Shown: positions 52,765-62,464, counted from the first letter of the stretch. The stretch is DNA of 64,000 nucleotides from Oleiharenicola lentus (GCF_004118375.1 NZ_SDHX01000001.1:2545693-2609692); one strand, 5' to 3'. Notes: a model not told the origin generated them from the sequence alone. Numbers and translations are program-made.

Positions 52765-53982
52765 TCAGGGACTGACAAATATGTCGCCGTCGGCGTCGCT
52801 CACCCAGAACTCGCGACTGACCTTACCATCGTAGGCGCGTTTCATCTCGCGCTGGAACTGCACCTTGCGGGTGCCGTTGCCGAGGTGGTTGTAGAGCACA
52901 AGGCCGCGCTCAAAGGCCCGCTCCACGATGCCGTCGGGCCGGGTCTGTCCCTCGCCCACGGGGCGGCCGAGGGAAATGTCCCAGAGCGGATACCAGTCGT
53001 GCATGTGATCTGGCGCTGGCAGGGGATTCGGATCGGCATAGAGCACCGCCCCGTTGCCATGGGTGAGGGCGAGAGTGGTGGCGGCCCGCAGGCGGCGGTG
53101 ATCGTCGCGATGACCCCAAACTTCGAGGCAGTTGAGCCGTGGCTCACGGAGGTGCTTCTCCATGAACACGTATCCATCGCGCAGCTTGTCCCAGGTGGTG
53201 CCGTTGCTGCGCGTGGCGAGGCCAGGACCATCGGGGTTACACTCCATGAAGGAGCCGTTGATCAGCGAAGCGTAGAGTTTGGCGTGCTCCACGTTGTCGT
53301 GGATGTTGACGATGATGAGCGCCTCCTCGCCAATGGCCGCGCGCACAGCTTTGACGACCTCAAGGTGGCCGCTCCAATCGAGCATGATGCCATCGTAGAT
53401 GCCGGACTCGATCGCGAGCCGAGCCTGGCGGCCGATGTTGGCACGGAAGGCTTCGTTCTCCGGGTTGAGCAGGTAGTAGGGCTCGGGGCCATTGTCCCAA
53501 CCGGGCACGCGCGAGCCGTCGGCATTGCGTCGCCAAAACGGGGAGTCCTCAGGCAGAAAACTGCCGGGAGCGTCGCGCCAGCGCACCTCGAGCAGGAAAA
53601 TCATGGCGGGATTTTTCGCCAGCATCATGGCCCGGTTAGCCAAGGCGCGCTTCTGGCTGAGGGGAGTGAACTCCGTGGCGAGGCCCGCATATTCCCCGGC
53701 CCACTCGGCCCCGAGCACGAGAGCGGTGTTGAAGCCGAGTTGGCTGACCGGTTCCTCCCAGAGCACGTCATGTTTGGCTGCGGCGCGCAGACGGTTGTCG
53801 TTGGTCCAAAGCGGCCACACCCCCGGCATGTCAATGGGGTTCCAGGCCTGAAACACGGCCGGGTAATCCCGAGCGGCTATCAAGTCTTTCAAATGGCGTC
53901 GGGACAGGCGTTCGACTGTGGTATCGGCCGCGACCAGGGAGGGCAGTGCGCAAAGGCAAAACAGGGAGAGGATGCTTTTCAT
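52765..53982 (-). CDS. Secreted putative TIM-barrel glycoside hydrolase
   Basis: Protein of 405 residues with signal peptide (SILSLFCLCALPSLVAAD). TIM-barrel-like pattern with AVFQAWNPIDMPG, SGIYDGIMLDWSGHLEVVKA (candidate catalytic Asp), IIVNIHDNVEHAKLY and GSFMECNPDG, as in uncharacterised glycosyl-hydrolase-like families (GHL10, DUF4015 relatives). Exact family not certain, and I see no GH number to assign. It sits between two SSS transporter genes, all on the minus strand, so likely one operon with the second symporter. Confidence 0.65.
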   Translation of the reverse strand: MKSILSLFCLCALPSLVAADTTVERLSRRHLKDLIAARDYPAVFQAWNPIDMPGVWPLWTNDNRLRAAAKHDVLWEEPVSQLGFNTALVLGAEWAGEYAGLATEFTPLSQKRALANRAMMLAKNPAMIFLLEVRWRDAPGSFLPEDSPFWRRNADGSRVPGWDNGPEPYYLLNPENEAFRANIGRQARLAIESGIYDGIMLDWSGHLEVVKAVRAAIGEEALIIVNIHDNVEHAKLYASLINGSFMECNPDGPGLATRSNGTTWDKLRDGYVFMEKHLREPRLNCLEVWGHRDDHRRLRAATTLALTHGNGAVLYADPNPLPAPDHMHDWYPLWDISLGRPVGEGQTRPDGIVERAFERGLVLYNHLGNGTRKVQFQREMKRAYDGKVSREFWVSDADGDIFVSP

Positions 53983-53989
53983 GGGGAAA

Positions 53990-55576
53990 TCAAAATACGA
54001 GATAGATCAGGCCGAGCGTCCCACAGAAGAGCGCGAGCCAGAGGTTGAAACTTTGCCACAGCGGCCGACCTTCGGCCCCGGTGTCGACGCCCGCAACCCG
54101 TTCGGTCAGCACGGCCAGCCGGTCCGGCGGCGGCGGCGGCGTGAGCCAGCTGACGCCGAAGAGCACCGCCGTGTTGAATACGAAAAACAGCGGTAGCATT
54201 TCATAAAAGTGCAATGCCGTCAGCCAGCCCGGCAGGCTGGCTTTCGTGGCAGGCAGCGAGGTTGCCACCACATAGGCGAGACCGAGCAACGAACCGATGC
54301 CCAGACAAGCGATCGCCCCTTGGGCGTTTACACGCGTTGAGAAACGGCCAAAGAGGAAGCACAAACCCACAGGCAGCAGAAGGAAGCCGCCTAGGCGCAG
54401 GATGAACGGATAGATCGTCCCGAGGTTTTGGTAATGCGGAGCCACCACCACCGCAAAGACCACCAACGCGGCCCCAGTCCACTTCCCGATGCGCAATCCA
54501 GTTGCCTCTGTGGGCTTCTTCGCTATCGACGGATAGATGTCGGCGGCCACGACGCAGGCCACGGCGTTCACGCTGGAATCGGCCGAAGACATCAAAGCTG
54601 CCAGCATGCCTGCAAGGACCAGACCGGACAGACCCACGGGCAAGATTTCGCGCGCAAGCGCCGCATAGGTCGCGTCGCCGGTCGCCTGGGGTAGCAGGAC
54701 AACCGCGGCGATGCCGGGCAAAGCAAACAGAGGGATCGCGAGAAACTTGAGCCAAGCGGCAAAGAGCATGCCCTGGCGTGCGTGATATTCGTTCTGCGCC
54801 CCCAGAACCCTTTGGAGAATATGGATACTACAGAACGCGAAGTAGCAGGAGTGAAGCGCGATACCTGGCAAAGCGGTCCAGGGCATCGCCGTGCCCCGCG
54901 GAAGCAGCAATTCGAAATGAGTCGTTCCCAACTGCGCATGAAGCGCCGACCAACCGCCTGCCCGGTCCACCGCCATGTAGGAAAGCAACATGCCGCCCAC
55001 GAGCAGCAGGCCGAGCTGAACCACATCGGTCTTCACGACCGCGGTCAGACCACCGAGCACCGAGTAAAGTCCTACCGTCAGTCCAATGATCAAACAGGCC
55101 AGAGGCAGGTGCTCATTGCCGAAACCAAACATTCCGAGCAACGCAAGCCCACCAATGTAGTAGCCGGTGGGTTGCTGCAGCACGCTTTGCACAAGGTAGA
55201 CCCAACCGAATACCTGTCTTGCGGCCGGCCCATAGCGCCGGGCCAAGAACTCAGGCATCGTGAACAACCGGCTGCGGATGTAGATGGGCACAAAAAACAG
55301 TGCCGAGATCGCCATCAATAAACCGCCCACCAGGTCGTTGTTGATCGACGCCAGTCCGATATCCCGCGACATGCCGCTCACGCTCATGAACTGCGTGATC
55401 GAGATATTGGTGGCGAAGACCGAGCACCCGATCGAGAACCAGCCAAATTTCCTCCCTCCGAGAAAGTAACCCTCCTGGGTGCCGGACTCTTTCCGCCCTA
55501 TCCAAATGCCAAAGACGGTGATGGCGATGAGGTAGGTGGCGCAGATGCCGAGATCGATCAATTGATGGCTGGTCAC
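53990..55576 (-). CDS. Sodium/solute symporter, SSS family (2)
   Basis: Protein of 528 residues from GTG 55576 (no ATG lies close upstream in frame). Core SSS text: GRKESGTQEGYFLGGRKFGW, FATNISITQFMSVSGMSRDIG, MPEFLARRYGPAARQVFGWVY, and LMSSADSSVNAVACVVAADI. It is distinct from the 50984 protein but resembles the partial one at 62465 (both have YFLGGR and ALHS.YFAFCS). It likely imports sugars or uronates. It precedes the hydrolase gene by seven bases on the minus strand and is divergent from the sulfatase at 55711, with 134 bases holding both promoters. Confidence 0.9.
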   Translation of the reverse strand: MTSHQLIDLGICATYLIAITVFGIWIGRKESGTQEGYFLGGRKFGWFSIGCSVFATNISITQFMSVSGMSRDIGLASINNDLVGGLLMAISALFFVPIYIRSRLFTMPEFLARRYGPAARQVFGWVYLVQSVLQQPTGYYIGGLALLGMFGFGNEHLPLACLIIGLTVGLYSVLGGLTAVVKTDVVQLGLLLVGGMLLSYMAVDRAGGWSALHAQLGTTHFELLLPRGTAMPWTALPGIALHSCYFAFCSIHILQRVLGAQNEYHARQGMLFAAWLKFLAIPLFALPGIAAVVLLPQATGDATYAALAREILPVGLSGLVLAGMLAALMSSADSSVNAVACVVAADIYPSIAKKPTEATGLRIGKWTGAALVVFAVVVAPHYQNLGTIYPFILRLGGFLLLPVGLCFLFGRFSTRVNAQGAIACLGIGSLLGLAYVVATSLPATKASLPGWLTALHFYEMLPLFFVFNTAVLFGVSWLTPPPPPDRLAVLTERVAGVDTGAEGRPLWQSFNLWLALFCGTLGLIYLVF

Positions 55577-55710
55577 GGATATTTGGGGATGGGGGTTTGC
55601 GCATCGTGTCTTTCCCGTGGCCTCCGACAATGGAATCGCTGTATTACGGTGAGAATGCCTGCGGACTGGAGGTGGCATCTGACGAAGATCAGCGTGCGTA
55701 TCCCCACCCC

Positions 55711-57270
55711 ATGCCCCGATTACTTCTCCCCGTATTGCTTGTGCTGTTTTGCGCAGTTGTCGCCGTCGCCGCTCCCACTCGCCGCTCCAACATTCTTATC
55801 GCCCTCGCCGACGACTGGTCTTTCCCCCATGCAAGTGCGTATGGCACGCGCTGGGTCAACACGCCCAACTTCGATCGCGTCGCCCGAGAGGGTGTGCTTT
55901 TCTCCAACGCCTATACGCCTGTCGCCAAATGCTCGGCGTCGCGCGCCACACTGCTGCTTGGTCGCAACCCCTGGCAAAGTGGCGCCGCCTTTGTGCATTG
56001 GAACTATTTCCCCCCGGAGTATCGCTCCTATCCCGAAGCATTGGCTGCAGCCGGCTACGCCATCGGATTCACGGGCAAAGGCTGGTCACCGGGTGTGGCC
56101 CGCTTTCCCGACGGTTCCCCCCGAAACGTGCTCGGACCGGGATTCCAGGCTCGCAAGCTTCAGCCACCAACTCGGGGAATCGCCAACGTGGATTACGCGG
56201 GCAACCTCTCGGACTTCCTGGACCAGGTGCCTGCCGATAGTCCCTGGTGCTTCTGGTATGGAGGCAACGAACCGCACCGCGCCTACGAATTTCGCTCCGG
56301 CGTCAACAAGGGCGGAAAATCCCTCGATCAAATCGACCGCGTGCCGGGCTACTGGCCGGATCACCCCGATGTCCGCCACGACCTCCTTGATTACGCGATG
56401 GAGATTGAGCACTTCGACACCCAACTTGGCGCCATCCTCGAAGAACTCGCCCGACGAGGAGAACTGGATAACACGCTCGTCATCGTCACAGCGGACAACG
56501 GCATGCCCTTCCCGCGGGTGAAGGGCCAGGTCTATGAGGCGGCCTCGCACCTGCCGCTGGCCATCCGCTGGCCTGCCGGCATACCCCATCCGGGGCGCAC
56601 CGTCACGGACTTCGTCTCCTTCATCGACCTGGCCCCCACGGTGCTGGCTGCGGCAGGAATCCTCCCGGAAGCCTCGGGCATGGCAGCCTTTGCCGGACGG
56701 GATTTGAGCCCCCTCCTCGCCAGCAACTCGAACGGCCGCGTGGACCCCAGCCGCGACCATGTGATGCTGGGCCGCGAACGCCACGATCCGGGCCGGCCAC
56801 ACAATGCCGGCTACCCCGTGCGGGCGATCGTGACCGACGGCTACCTCTTCCTCCACAACTTCGCTCCTGAGCGCTGGCCCTCCGGCAATCCCGAGACCGG
56901 TTACCTCGATACGGACGCAGCCGCGACCCGCGACGTGCTGTTGCAGACCCGGCGCGCTCAGGGGGTGACCAACCCGCACTGGGAACTGAACTTCGGGCTG
57001 CGCCCCGCCGACGAGCTCTACGCGCTCGCCGACGATCCTGACAACATCCGCAACCTTGCCCTGCTGCCCGGCCATGCCGCCCAGTTGGAAAGCCTGCGCC
57101 GGCGCCTCTTCGACGCCCTGCGTGCGGAGGGCGATCCGCGCCTGACCGGAAATGACCCCGATTTCTTCGACCGCTACCCCTTCGCCAACGAGGCCTTCAA
57201 CGACCTCTACGAACGCTGGCAGCGGGGCGATCTAAAACTCCCCCACTGGGCAGATCCCGAACCACGCTAA
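55711..57270 (+). CDS. Secreted sulfatase (2), S1 family
   Basis: Protein of 519 residues from ATG 55711. Signal peptide LLLPVLLVLFCAVVAVAAP. Motif KCSASRATLLLGR with Cys74 in C-x-A-x-R form, maturing to formylglycine; metal sites NILIALADDWSFPH and VIVTADNGMPFPRVKG. C-terminal region includes ELYALADDPDNIRNLA typical of sulfatases. Differs from the first sulfatase in motif (CSASR against CAPSR), so the two probably act on different sulfate positions. Its stop codon overlaps the stop codon of a dead response-regulator gene on the other strand. Confidence 0.93.
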   Translation: MPRLLLPVLLVLFCAVVAVAAPTRRSNILIALADDWSFPHASAYGTRWVNTPNFDRVAREGVLFSNAYTPVAKCSASRATLLLGRNPWQSGAAFVHWNYFPPEYRSYPEALAAAGYAIGFTGKGWSPGVARFPDGSPRNVLGPGFQARKLQPPTRGIANVDYAGNLSDFLDQVPADSPWCFWYGGNEPHRAYEFRSGVNKGGKSLDQIDRVPGYWPDHPDVRHDLLDYAMEIEHFDTQLGAILEELARRGELDNTLVIVTADNGMPFPRVKGQVYEAASHLPLAIRWPAGIPHPGRTVTDFVSFIDLAPTVLAAAGILPEASGMAAFAGRDLSPLLASNSNGRVDPSRDHVMLGRERHDPGRPHNAGYPVRAIVTDGYLFLHNFAPERWPSGNPETGYLDTDAAATRDVLLQTRRAQGVTNPHWELNFGLRPADELYALADDPDNIRNLALLPGHAAQLESLRRRLFDALRAEGDPRLTGNDPDFFDRYPFANEAFNDLYERWQRGDLKLPHWADPEPR

Positions 57271-57585
57271 GAAGAACCGCAGCGATTCAAAGCGTCTTGC
57301 AGATCGAGGATGTCAAAAGGCTTTTCGAAAATTGCCTGTATTCGCAACTCATCGATCCGACTCCGGTGCGAGCCGATGAGAAAGGCGCCCTTAATAATCA
57401 CCGGCAGGTGACATTTCTCCGTGCGAAGCTTGGCTACCATGTCCTAGCCACTTCGCCCAGGCATTTTGATATCCGTCACGAACAGATCAAAAGTCCTTCC
57501 CTCTGAGCGGCAGCATTTTTCGCTCTTGATGCCATCCTGTGCGGTCACGTCGAAATGGCCAGGACCGGATGCGTTACGTTCCTAC
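57267..57585 (-). pseudogene. Response-regulator receiver-domain remnant
   Basis: Minus-strand frame reads GHFDVTAQDGIKSEKCCRSE, then GRTFDLFVTDIKMPGRSG (phospho-acceptor Asp in VTDIKMPG), an in-frame TAG (57444-57446), then DMVAKLRTEKCHLPVIIKG and FEKPFDILDLQDALNRCGSS, the C-terminal half of a REC domain. The KPF Lys is present. Upstream of the TAG for about 30 residues from 57585 the frame is disrupted, and the N-terminal DD metal site is absent. So it is truncated and interrupted. TAG stop 57269-57267 overlaps the sulfatase stop 57268-57270. Confidence 0.75.
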
Positions 57586-57627
57586 ACGTCGTGCATCGCG
57601 CCCACATTTCTCGCGGGACATTGTGCC

Positions 57628-59259
57628 ATGCCCCTCCCATCTATGCTCCTGCTTTCACGTCTTCTGCTACTATTCGTGATACCGCTGGCGGGCTTTGCCT
57701 CTGCGCGTCCCAATTTCGTGATGATCGCCATTGACGATCTGAACCACTACACCACGCCCCACCTCGATCAGCCCGACAATTTTCTTCGCCGAGTATACTC
57801 CGATCCAAAGCGACTGGCGGAGATCGGCCGCCGTCTGACGCCCAACCTTCAGCGACTTGCCAGCCAATCACTGTCCTTCAGCCGGGCCTATTGTGCGTCC
57901 GCCCTGTGCGGCCCTTCCCGCACCGCCCTGCTGGGCGGCATCCCTCCCCATCTATCGGGCTACTACCAGCACAATGAACATTTTCGCCACAATCCTGCGC
58001 TGAAGGAGGTCGTCACCCTCCCTCAATATCTAAAGACTCAGGGCTGGTTCACGACCGGGCTCGGCAAGGTTTTTCACAAGCAAATGGTCGAAATGCGCGA
58101 TGGCGTGCGACAGGATTGGCCAGACTCAGACTACTCCTGGACTCGCTGGGTTGAACGCCGTGTCGGGGCGAACGCCGACCAGGGCATGGCCGAGCACCAC
58201 GGACGCAGCGACCCGGTGCCGGCCGCGCGCCGCACGCTTTCTCCCTATAGTCCGAACGACGGCCTTTTCACCTTCGGGGTGTCGCACATCCCCGTGGAGG
58301 AAACCTTCGATTTCCAAAACGCCCGCTTCGCGGCAGACTTGATCGCGAAGGGCCGCGCCAGCATTATTGACGGTCGCGGCCAGCCGACCGAGGTGGTGTT
58401 GCCTCCCGATCAACCGTTCTTCCTCGGCCTCGGTCTCTTTCTGCCGCACCTGCCATGGGTGGTGCCCCAGGAATTTCTCGATCGCTTTCCTGTCGCCGAA
58501 ATGCGGATCGATTCCGAACTGGTGCGCTGGGTGACGGATGACATCACCGACCTGCCCGCTGGCACCGCCCGACAGTGGCTGGGCAAGGATTTCGATTCCT
58601 TGATCGCAACCGGAGAAAAACTGCATGGCCCCGGCGGGGTCACCGAGGCCTGGAAGTCCGCCCTGCAGCATTATCTCGCGAGCATTGCCTTCGCTGACCA
58701 TTGCCTGGGCCAGGTCATCGACGCACTGGAGCGCAGCCCTCATCGCGACAACACCGTCGTGCTGCTCTGGGGCGACCACGGTTGGAATCTCGGGGACAAA
58801 CGGCGATTCCGCAAACAAGCACTCTGGGAAGGGGCCAACCACACCACTCTGCTCTGGCGCGATCCGGCAGCGGCCGCTGGGCACCACGGCCTCGTCTGCA
58901 ACCGACTGGTGAGCCTGCAGGACATCTATCCTACGCTTGCAGCCCGCGCCGGACTGCCGGTTCCCGCTCATGTCCACGGTCGCGACCTCGCCCCTTTGCT
59001 CGCCGACCCCCAGGCCCCGTGGGAAAACGTCCTTTTGCAGACCTACAACCAAGGCAACCACGCCCTTCGCACCGCCACACACCGCTACATCAGCTACGCC
59101 GACGGAGGTCGCGAACTCTATGACCTGCGTGCGGATCCGTTCGAAATCACCAACCTCGCCGCGGATCCCGCCCACGCGGCAGATGTCGCCGCCTTCCACG
59201 CCCAGCTCACCGCCTTCCTCGCACGCGATTCTGCCTTCTACCGTAAAACCACCCCATGA
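57628..59259 (+). CDS. Secreted sulfatase (3), iduronate-2-sulfatase-like
   Basis: Protein of 543 residues from ATG 57628, signal peptide LLLFVIPLAGFASARP. Metal site FVMIAIDDLNHYTTP and motif LCGPSRTALLGG (Cys94) mature to formylglycine. GLFLPHLPWVVPQ, VVLLWGDHGWNLGDKRRFRK and LYDLRADPFEITNLA are as in iduronate-2-sulfatase and choline-sulfatase-like (S1_7) proteins, which act on sulfated uronic or hexose residues. It is 358 bases after the second sulfatase and overlaps the next gene by four bases. Confidence 0.93.
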   Translation: MPLPSMLLLSRLLLLFVIPLAGFASARPNFVMIAIDDLNHYTTPHLDQPDNFLRRVYSDPKRLAEIGRRLTPNLQRLASQSLSFSRAYCASALCGPSRTALLGGIPPHLSGYYQHNEHFRHNPALKEVVTLPQYLKTQGWFTTGLGKVFHKQMVEMRDGVRQDWPDSDYSWTRWVERRVGANADQGMAEHHGRSDPVPAARRTLSPYSPNDGLFTFGVSHIPVEETFDFQNARFAADLIAKGRASIIDGRGQPTEVVLPPDQPFFLGLGLFLPHLPWVVPQEFLDRFPVAEMRIDSELVRWVTDDITDLPAGTARQWLGKDFDSLIATGEKLHGPGGVTEAWKSALQHYLASIAFADHCLGQVIDALERSPHRDNTVVLLWGDHGWNLGDKRRFRKQALWEGANHTTLLWRDPAAAAGHHGLVCNRLVSLQDIYPTLAARAGLPVPAHVHGRDLAPLLADPQAPWENVLLQTYNQGNHALRTATHRYISYADGGRELYDLRADPFEITNLAADPAHAADVAAFHAQLTAFLARDSAFYRKTTP

Positions 59260-60374
59260 AAAAAATCAGCCTTCTCCTGCTTGCCGGCCTCGTGGTCTCC
59301 CTGGCCGCCGCCGAGTTCCGCTATCAGAATCCGATCTCCTCCGGTCTTGATCCGCTGGGCGTGCGCGACTGCCAGGTCTTCCGCGACGGCGACCGCTGGT
59401 ATATGACCGCCACCGCCTGGCCCCACTGGCCCCGGCAGGAGGCCTGGGGTATCTTCAATCCCGGCGTCGTGCTCTACTCTTCGGACAATCTCACCGATTG
59501 GAAATTCGAGAAGGTGATCTTGCCCGCCCCGCCCGCCGGTTCCGGCAAATGGTATCAACGCCGCTTCTGGGCTCCGGAGATCCATCGAATCGACGGAAAA
59601 TACTACGCCCTCTTCAACGCCTCCAATCCCGATGCCGGCTATCCGGGCCAGCATACAGGTTACGCCGTGTCCGACAATCTCTTCGGCCCCTACCGCGTGG
59701 TCACGGACGAGAAACCGCTTTCGAATGGCAACGATTTCACGTTATTCAAGGACGACGACGGAAAGGTCTGGGCCTTTTGGAATCGCGGCCGCGAATTCGG
59801 CATCGGCTACGCTCAGATCGATCTCGCAACCGGCCGCTTGCTGACCGAACCCCAAAGCGCAATCCAACCGGATCGCGTCGATTATGCGATGAACCCTGAT
59901 GGCACACCCACCATGGAACCAGGCTACGATGGTCGCCCCGTCCGGAAGGTCGCGAAATATTACGGCTGGGACAGCATCGGCATCGAGGGCGCCTACGTGA
60001 TCAAACGCAACGGCACTTACTACCTGTTCTACTCTTCGTGGACCCGCGGCTACGAGATCGGCTATGCCACGGCACCCGCCGTCACTGGCCCTTGGGCCAA
60101 ACACCCCGAGCCCTTCTACGGCGAGCAGAGCGAGCAAGCCTGCAGGAAAAACGGCCTGCCCTATACCGGTGATCCCGCCAGCCCTTTCAACCAGGTCGGC
60201 CACAACGAAATCTTCACCGGTCCAGACGGACGCCTGTGGCTTTCCTGCCATGGTATTCTCAAGGACCAGCCCGAGCGCCCCATGCTCGTGATTGATCCGC
60301 TCGAATTTGAATCGGATGGTCGTCTGCGTAAAAACGCCCCCAGCCATACCCCGCAGGTGATCCGGCTCAAGTGA
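59256..60374 (+). CDS. Secreted five-bladed beta-propeller glycoside hydrolase, GH43-like (1)
   Basis: Protein of 372 residues; the ATG overlaps the sulfatase stop (ATGA). Signal peptide LLLLAGLVVSLAAAEF. Propeller-family text: GVRDCQVFRDGDRWYMTATA (first acidic site), FWAPEIHRIDGKYYALFNA, GNDFTLFKDDDGKVWAFWN, GIEGAYVIKRNGTYYLFYSS (second Glu), typical of GH43 and its clan (GH117-like members cannot be excluded). Likely alpha-L-arabinosidase, xylosidase or anhydro-galactosidase activity. Coupled translation with the third sulfatase suggests shared substrate. Confidence 0.85.
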   Translation: MKKISLLLLAGLVVSLAAAEFRYQNPISSGLDPLGVRDCQVFRDGDRWYMTATAWPHWPRQEAWGIFNPGVVLYSSDNLTDWKFEKVILPAPPAGSGKWYQRRFWAPEIHRIDGKYYALFNASNPDAGYPGQHTGYAVSDNLFGPYRVVTDEKPLSNGNDFTLFKDDDGKVWAFWNRGREFGIGYAQIDLATGRLLTEPQSAIQPDRVDYAMNPDGTPTMEPGYDGRPVRKVAKYYGWDSIGIEGAYVIKRNGTYYLFYSSWTRGYEIGYATAPAVTGPWAKHPEPFYGEQSEQACRKNGLPYTGDPASPFNQVGHNEIFTGPDGRLWLSCHGILKDQPERPMLVIDPLEFESDGRLRKNAPSHTPQVIRLK

Positions 60375-60393
60375 GACCACGCGGCATCTCCCC

Positions 60394-60894
60394 ATGCCTC
60401 ATCCGGTGTGCATCAAACTGCGTCCTGCTCAGGGAGGCGACCTGCCATTCCTTGAATCGCTCCGCCTCTCCACCATGTGGGACGTCGTGGAGCGACACTA
60501 CCCGTGGGAGTCATCGGCGCAGCTAAAGCGCATCTTTGATCACTTGGAATGCGCTCATATCATTACCGCCGATCATCTTGATATTGGATTGCTGAAGGTC
60601 CACCGGACCAAATCTGAAATCCATCTCATCCAAATTCAGATTTTGCCCGACTACCAAAACCAGGGTGTCGGCAGCTCACTGATTATGACGCTGCAACAGG
60701 AGTCCCTTCTCTCTGGCAGCCCGATAACCCTTAAGGTATTCAAAAGCAACCGTGCCTGCCGACTCTACCAGCGCTTGGGCTTCATCCCCTTCGCCGAGGA
60801 CGAGCATCGGTTCCACCTGCGCTGGGATCCCGAGACCTTTTCGGCCGATTCACCACATCTTTCTCAATCTCTTCTCCCCCCTGAGGTCGCATGA
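60394..60894 (+). CDS. GNAT-family N-acetyltransferase
   Basis: Protein of 166 residues, 19 bases after the GH43-like gene. GNAT fold signatures: HTS IHLIQIQILPDYQNQGVG, where acetyl-CoA pyrophosphate binds (Q/RxxGxG), then GSSLIMTLQQESLLSG, and SNRACRLYQRLGF near the C-terminus, the last helix. Substrate could be an amino sugar, amino acid or protein. Finding it between two secreted hydrolase genes is odd, as it is cytosolic. It overlaps the next gene by four bases (ATGA), implying coupled translation. Confidence 0.85.
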   Translation: MPHPVCIKLRPAQGGDLPFLESLRLSTMWDVVERHYPWESSAQLKRIFDHLECAHIITADHLDIGLLKVHRTKSEIHLIQIQILPDYQNQGVGSSLIMTLQQESLLSGSPITLKVFKSNRACRLYQRLGFIPFAEDEHRFHLRWDPETFSADSPHLSQSLLPPEVA

Positions 60895-62453
60895 ATAGCA
60901 TTGCTGCTATGATCCACCGCGGCTGGTTTTGCTTGGCGCTGACCCTGTCTGCGGGCTTGGGCGCCGTTCACGCTTCTCCCGCGAAAATCGAGAGCCAATG
61001 GCAGCCGGATCAGGGGGACGGAACCTTCCGGAATCCCATCCTGGCCGGACATTGGCACGACCCCACGGTGCTGCGCGTCAACGCGGACTATTACATGACG
61101 CACTGTGAACATGATTCGCGCGGCCCGATCATCTGGCACAGCCGCGATCTGGTTAACTGGCGTCCGCTCGTGCGCATCGAATCACTGGCCGGACTAGGCA
61201 ACATCTGGGCCACTGATTTCATCCATCACGACGGCACCTATTACCTTTACGCGCCGCTCATGTTGCCCAACGGACCTGACGGTCGCCTGCGCTTCAGCAA
61301 CTACGTGGTCACCGCCAAACACCCACAGGGCCCGTGGAGCCAGCCCGTCGACCTCGGTTTCGGCGGCATCGACCCCGGCCACGTCGTCGACCGCGACGGC
61401 CGTCGCTACATCTACGTCAACGAAGGCAAGGTCGTGCCGCTTTCCCCCGATGGGCTGCGGGCAACGGGCGAGCTCACCAAGGTCTATGACGGTTGGCCGA
61501 TCCCGAAAGACTGGGTCGTCGAGTGCGAATGCCTCGAGAGTCCCAAGCTGTTCTGGCGGGGCGAATACTGTTACATGGTCTCTGCCATGGGCGGCACCGC
61601 CGGTCCGTCCACCAGCCACCTGATCGTGGTCGCACGCGCACGTTCAGCGCTTGGTCCTTGGGAAAACTCCCCGCACAATCCGATGCTCCGCACCTCCCGG
61701 CGCGACGAGCCATGGTGGTCGCAGGGCCACGGCACCCTGATCGATGCCACCGACGGTTCGTGGTGGGTCATGTATCACGCGATCCAAAACGGCCGCCGCT
61801 CGCTCGGGCGCAACACTTTGCTCCTACCGGTAACCTGGACCGATGACGGCTGGCCGGTGATCCCTGAAGGCATCAATCCGCAGGACACCCTGCGCAAGCC
61901 TCCCGGCGAAAACGTCGGCCACGGCATGGCGCTCAGCGACGATTTCGCGTCTTCGGATGTCGGCATCCAATGGGACCCCTTGGAACCTGTGCCGGACTTC
62001 GCCAGCCGTTATGTTTCCGGCGGCGGATTGCTGCGAATGCAAGCCAAGGGAGTATCCGTGGCAGATGCTGCCCGTCTCACCGTCCTGCCTGCCAACCGCA
62101 GTTTCGAAGTGCAGGTATGCCTCGAAGTGCCGACTGGCGCCGAAGCTGGCCTTACGATCCTCTCCGGCGACACGGCCGGCCCAGGTCTTGCTCTTCACGG
62201 CGACGGCAAGCTCTACCACCCACGTCGCGGCAAGCCGCAGGCCCCAGGCAACTTTGCTGGGCAGCGAGTCTGGCTGAAGATCCGCAACCTGGACCACGAT
62301 GTGTCTCTTTATCACAGCACAGATGGCCGGAACTGGGAGAAGTTCGCTTGGGGTGCTTCACTCTCCTCCGAGGCGACCGCTCGCGTCGCGCTCTACGCCT
62401 TTGGCGAGGGTGAGGCTCGTTTTCACTCCTTCCGCTACCGCGGCCTGCCCTGA
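60891..62453 (+). CDS. Secreted GH43-like hydrolase with C-terminal lectin-like domain (2)
   Basis: Protein of 520 residues from ATG 60891. Signal peptide LALTLSAGLGAVHASP. Propeller: NPILAGHWHDPTVLRVNADY (catalytic Asp), IWATDFIHHDGTYYLYAPLM, FGGIDPGHVVDRDGRRYIYV, and VECECLESPKLFWRGEYCYM (catalytic Glu), the order typical of GH43. Residues 350-520 form a beta-sandwich (FEVQVCLEVPTGAEAGLTIL, VSLYHSTDGRNWEKFAWG) typical of the DUF1349/laminin-G-like C-terminal domain of GH43 enzymes. Ends 11 bases before the symporter start. Probably removes side-chain pentose or anhydrosugar residues. Confidence 0.9.
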   Translation: MNSIAAMIHRGWFCLALTLSAGLGAVHASPAKIESQWQPDQGDGTFRNPILAGHWHDPTVLRVNADYYMTHCEHDSRGPIIWHSRDLVNWRPLVRIESLAGLGNIWATDFIHHDGTYYLYAPLMLPNGPDGRLRFSNYVVTAKHPQGPWSQPVDLGFGGIDPGHVVDRDGRRYIYVNEGKVVPLSPDGLRATGELTKVYDGWPIPKDWVVECECLESPKLFWRGEYCYMVSAMGGTAGPSTSHLIVVARARSALGPWENSPHNPMLRTSRRDEPWWSQGHGTLIDATDGSWWVMYHAIQNGRRSLGRNTLLLPVTWTDDGWPVIPEGINPQDTLRKPPGENVGHGMALSDDFASSDVGIQWDPLEPVPDFASRYVSGGGLLRMQAKGVSVADAARLTVLPANRSFEVQVCLEVPTGAEAGLTILSGDTAGPGLALHGDGKLYHPRRGKPQAPGNFAGQRVWLKIRNLDHDVSLYHSTDGRNWEKFAWGASLSSEATARVALYAFGEGEARFHSFRYRGLP

Positions 62454-62464
62454 TCACAGATTAT

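Noticed and set aside
57297-57506. Plus-strand 69-codon frame between sulfatases
   Set aside because: It is antisense to a recognisable receiver-domain remnant on the minus strand.
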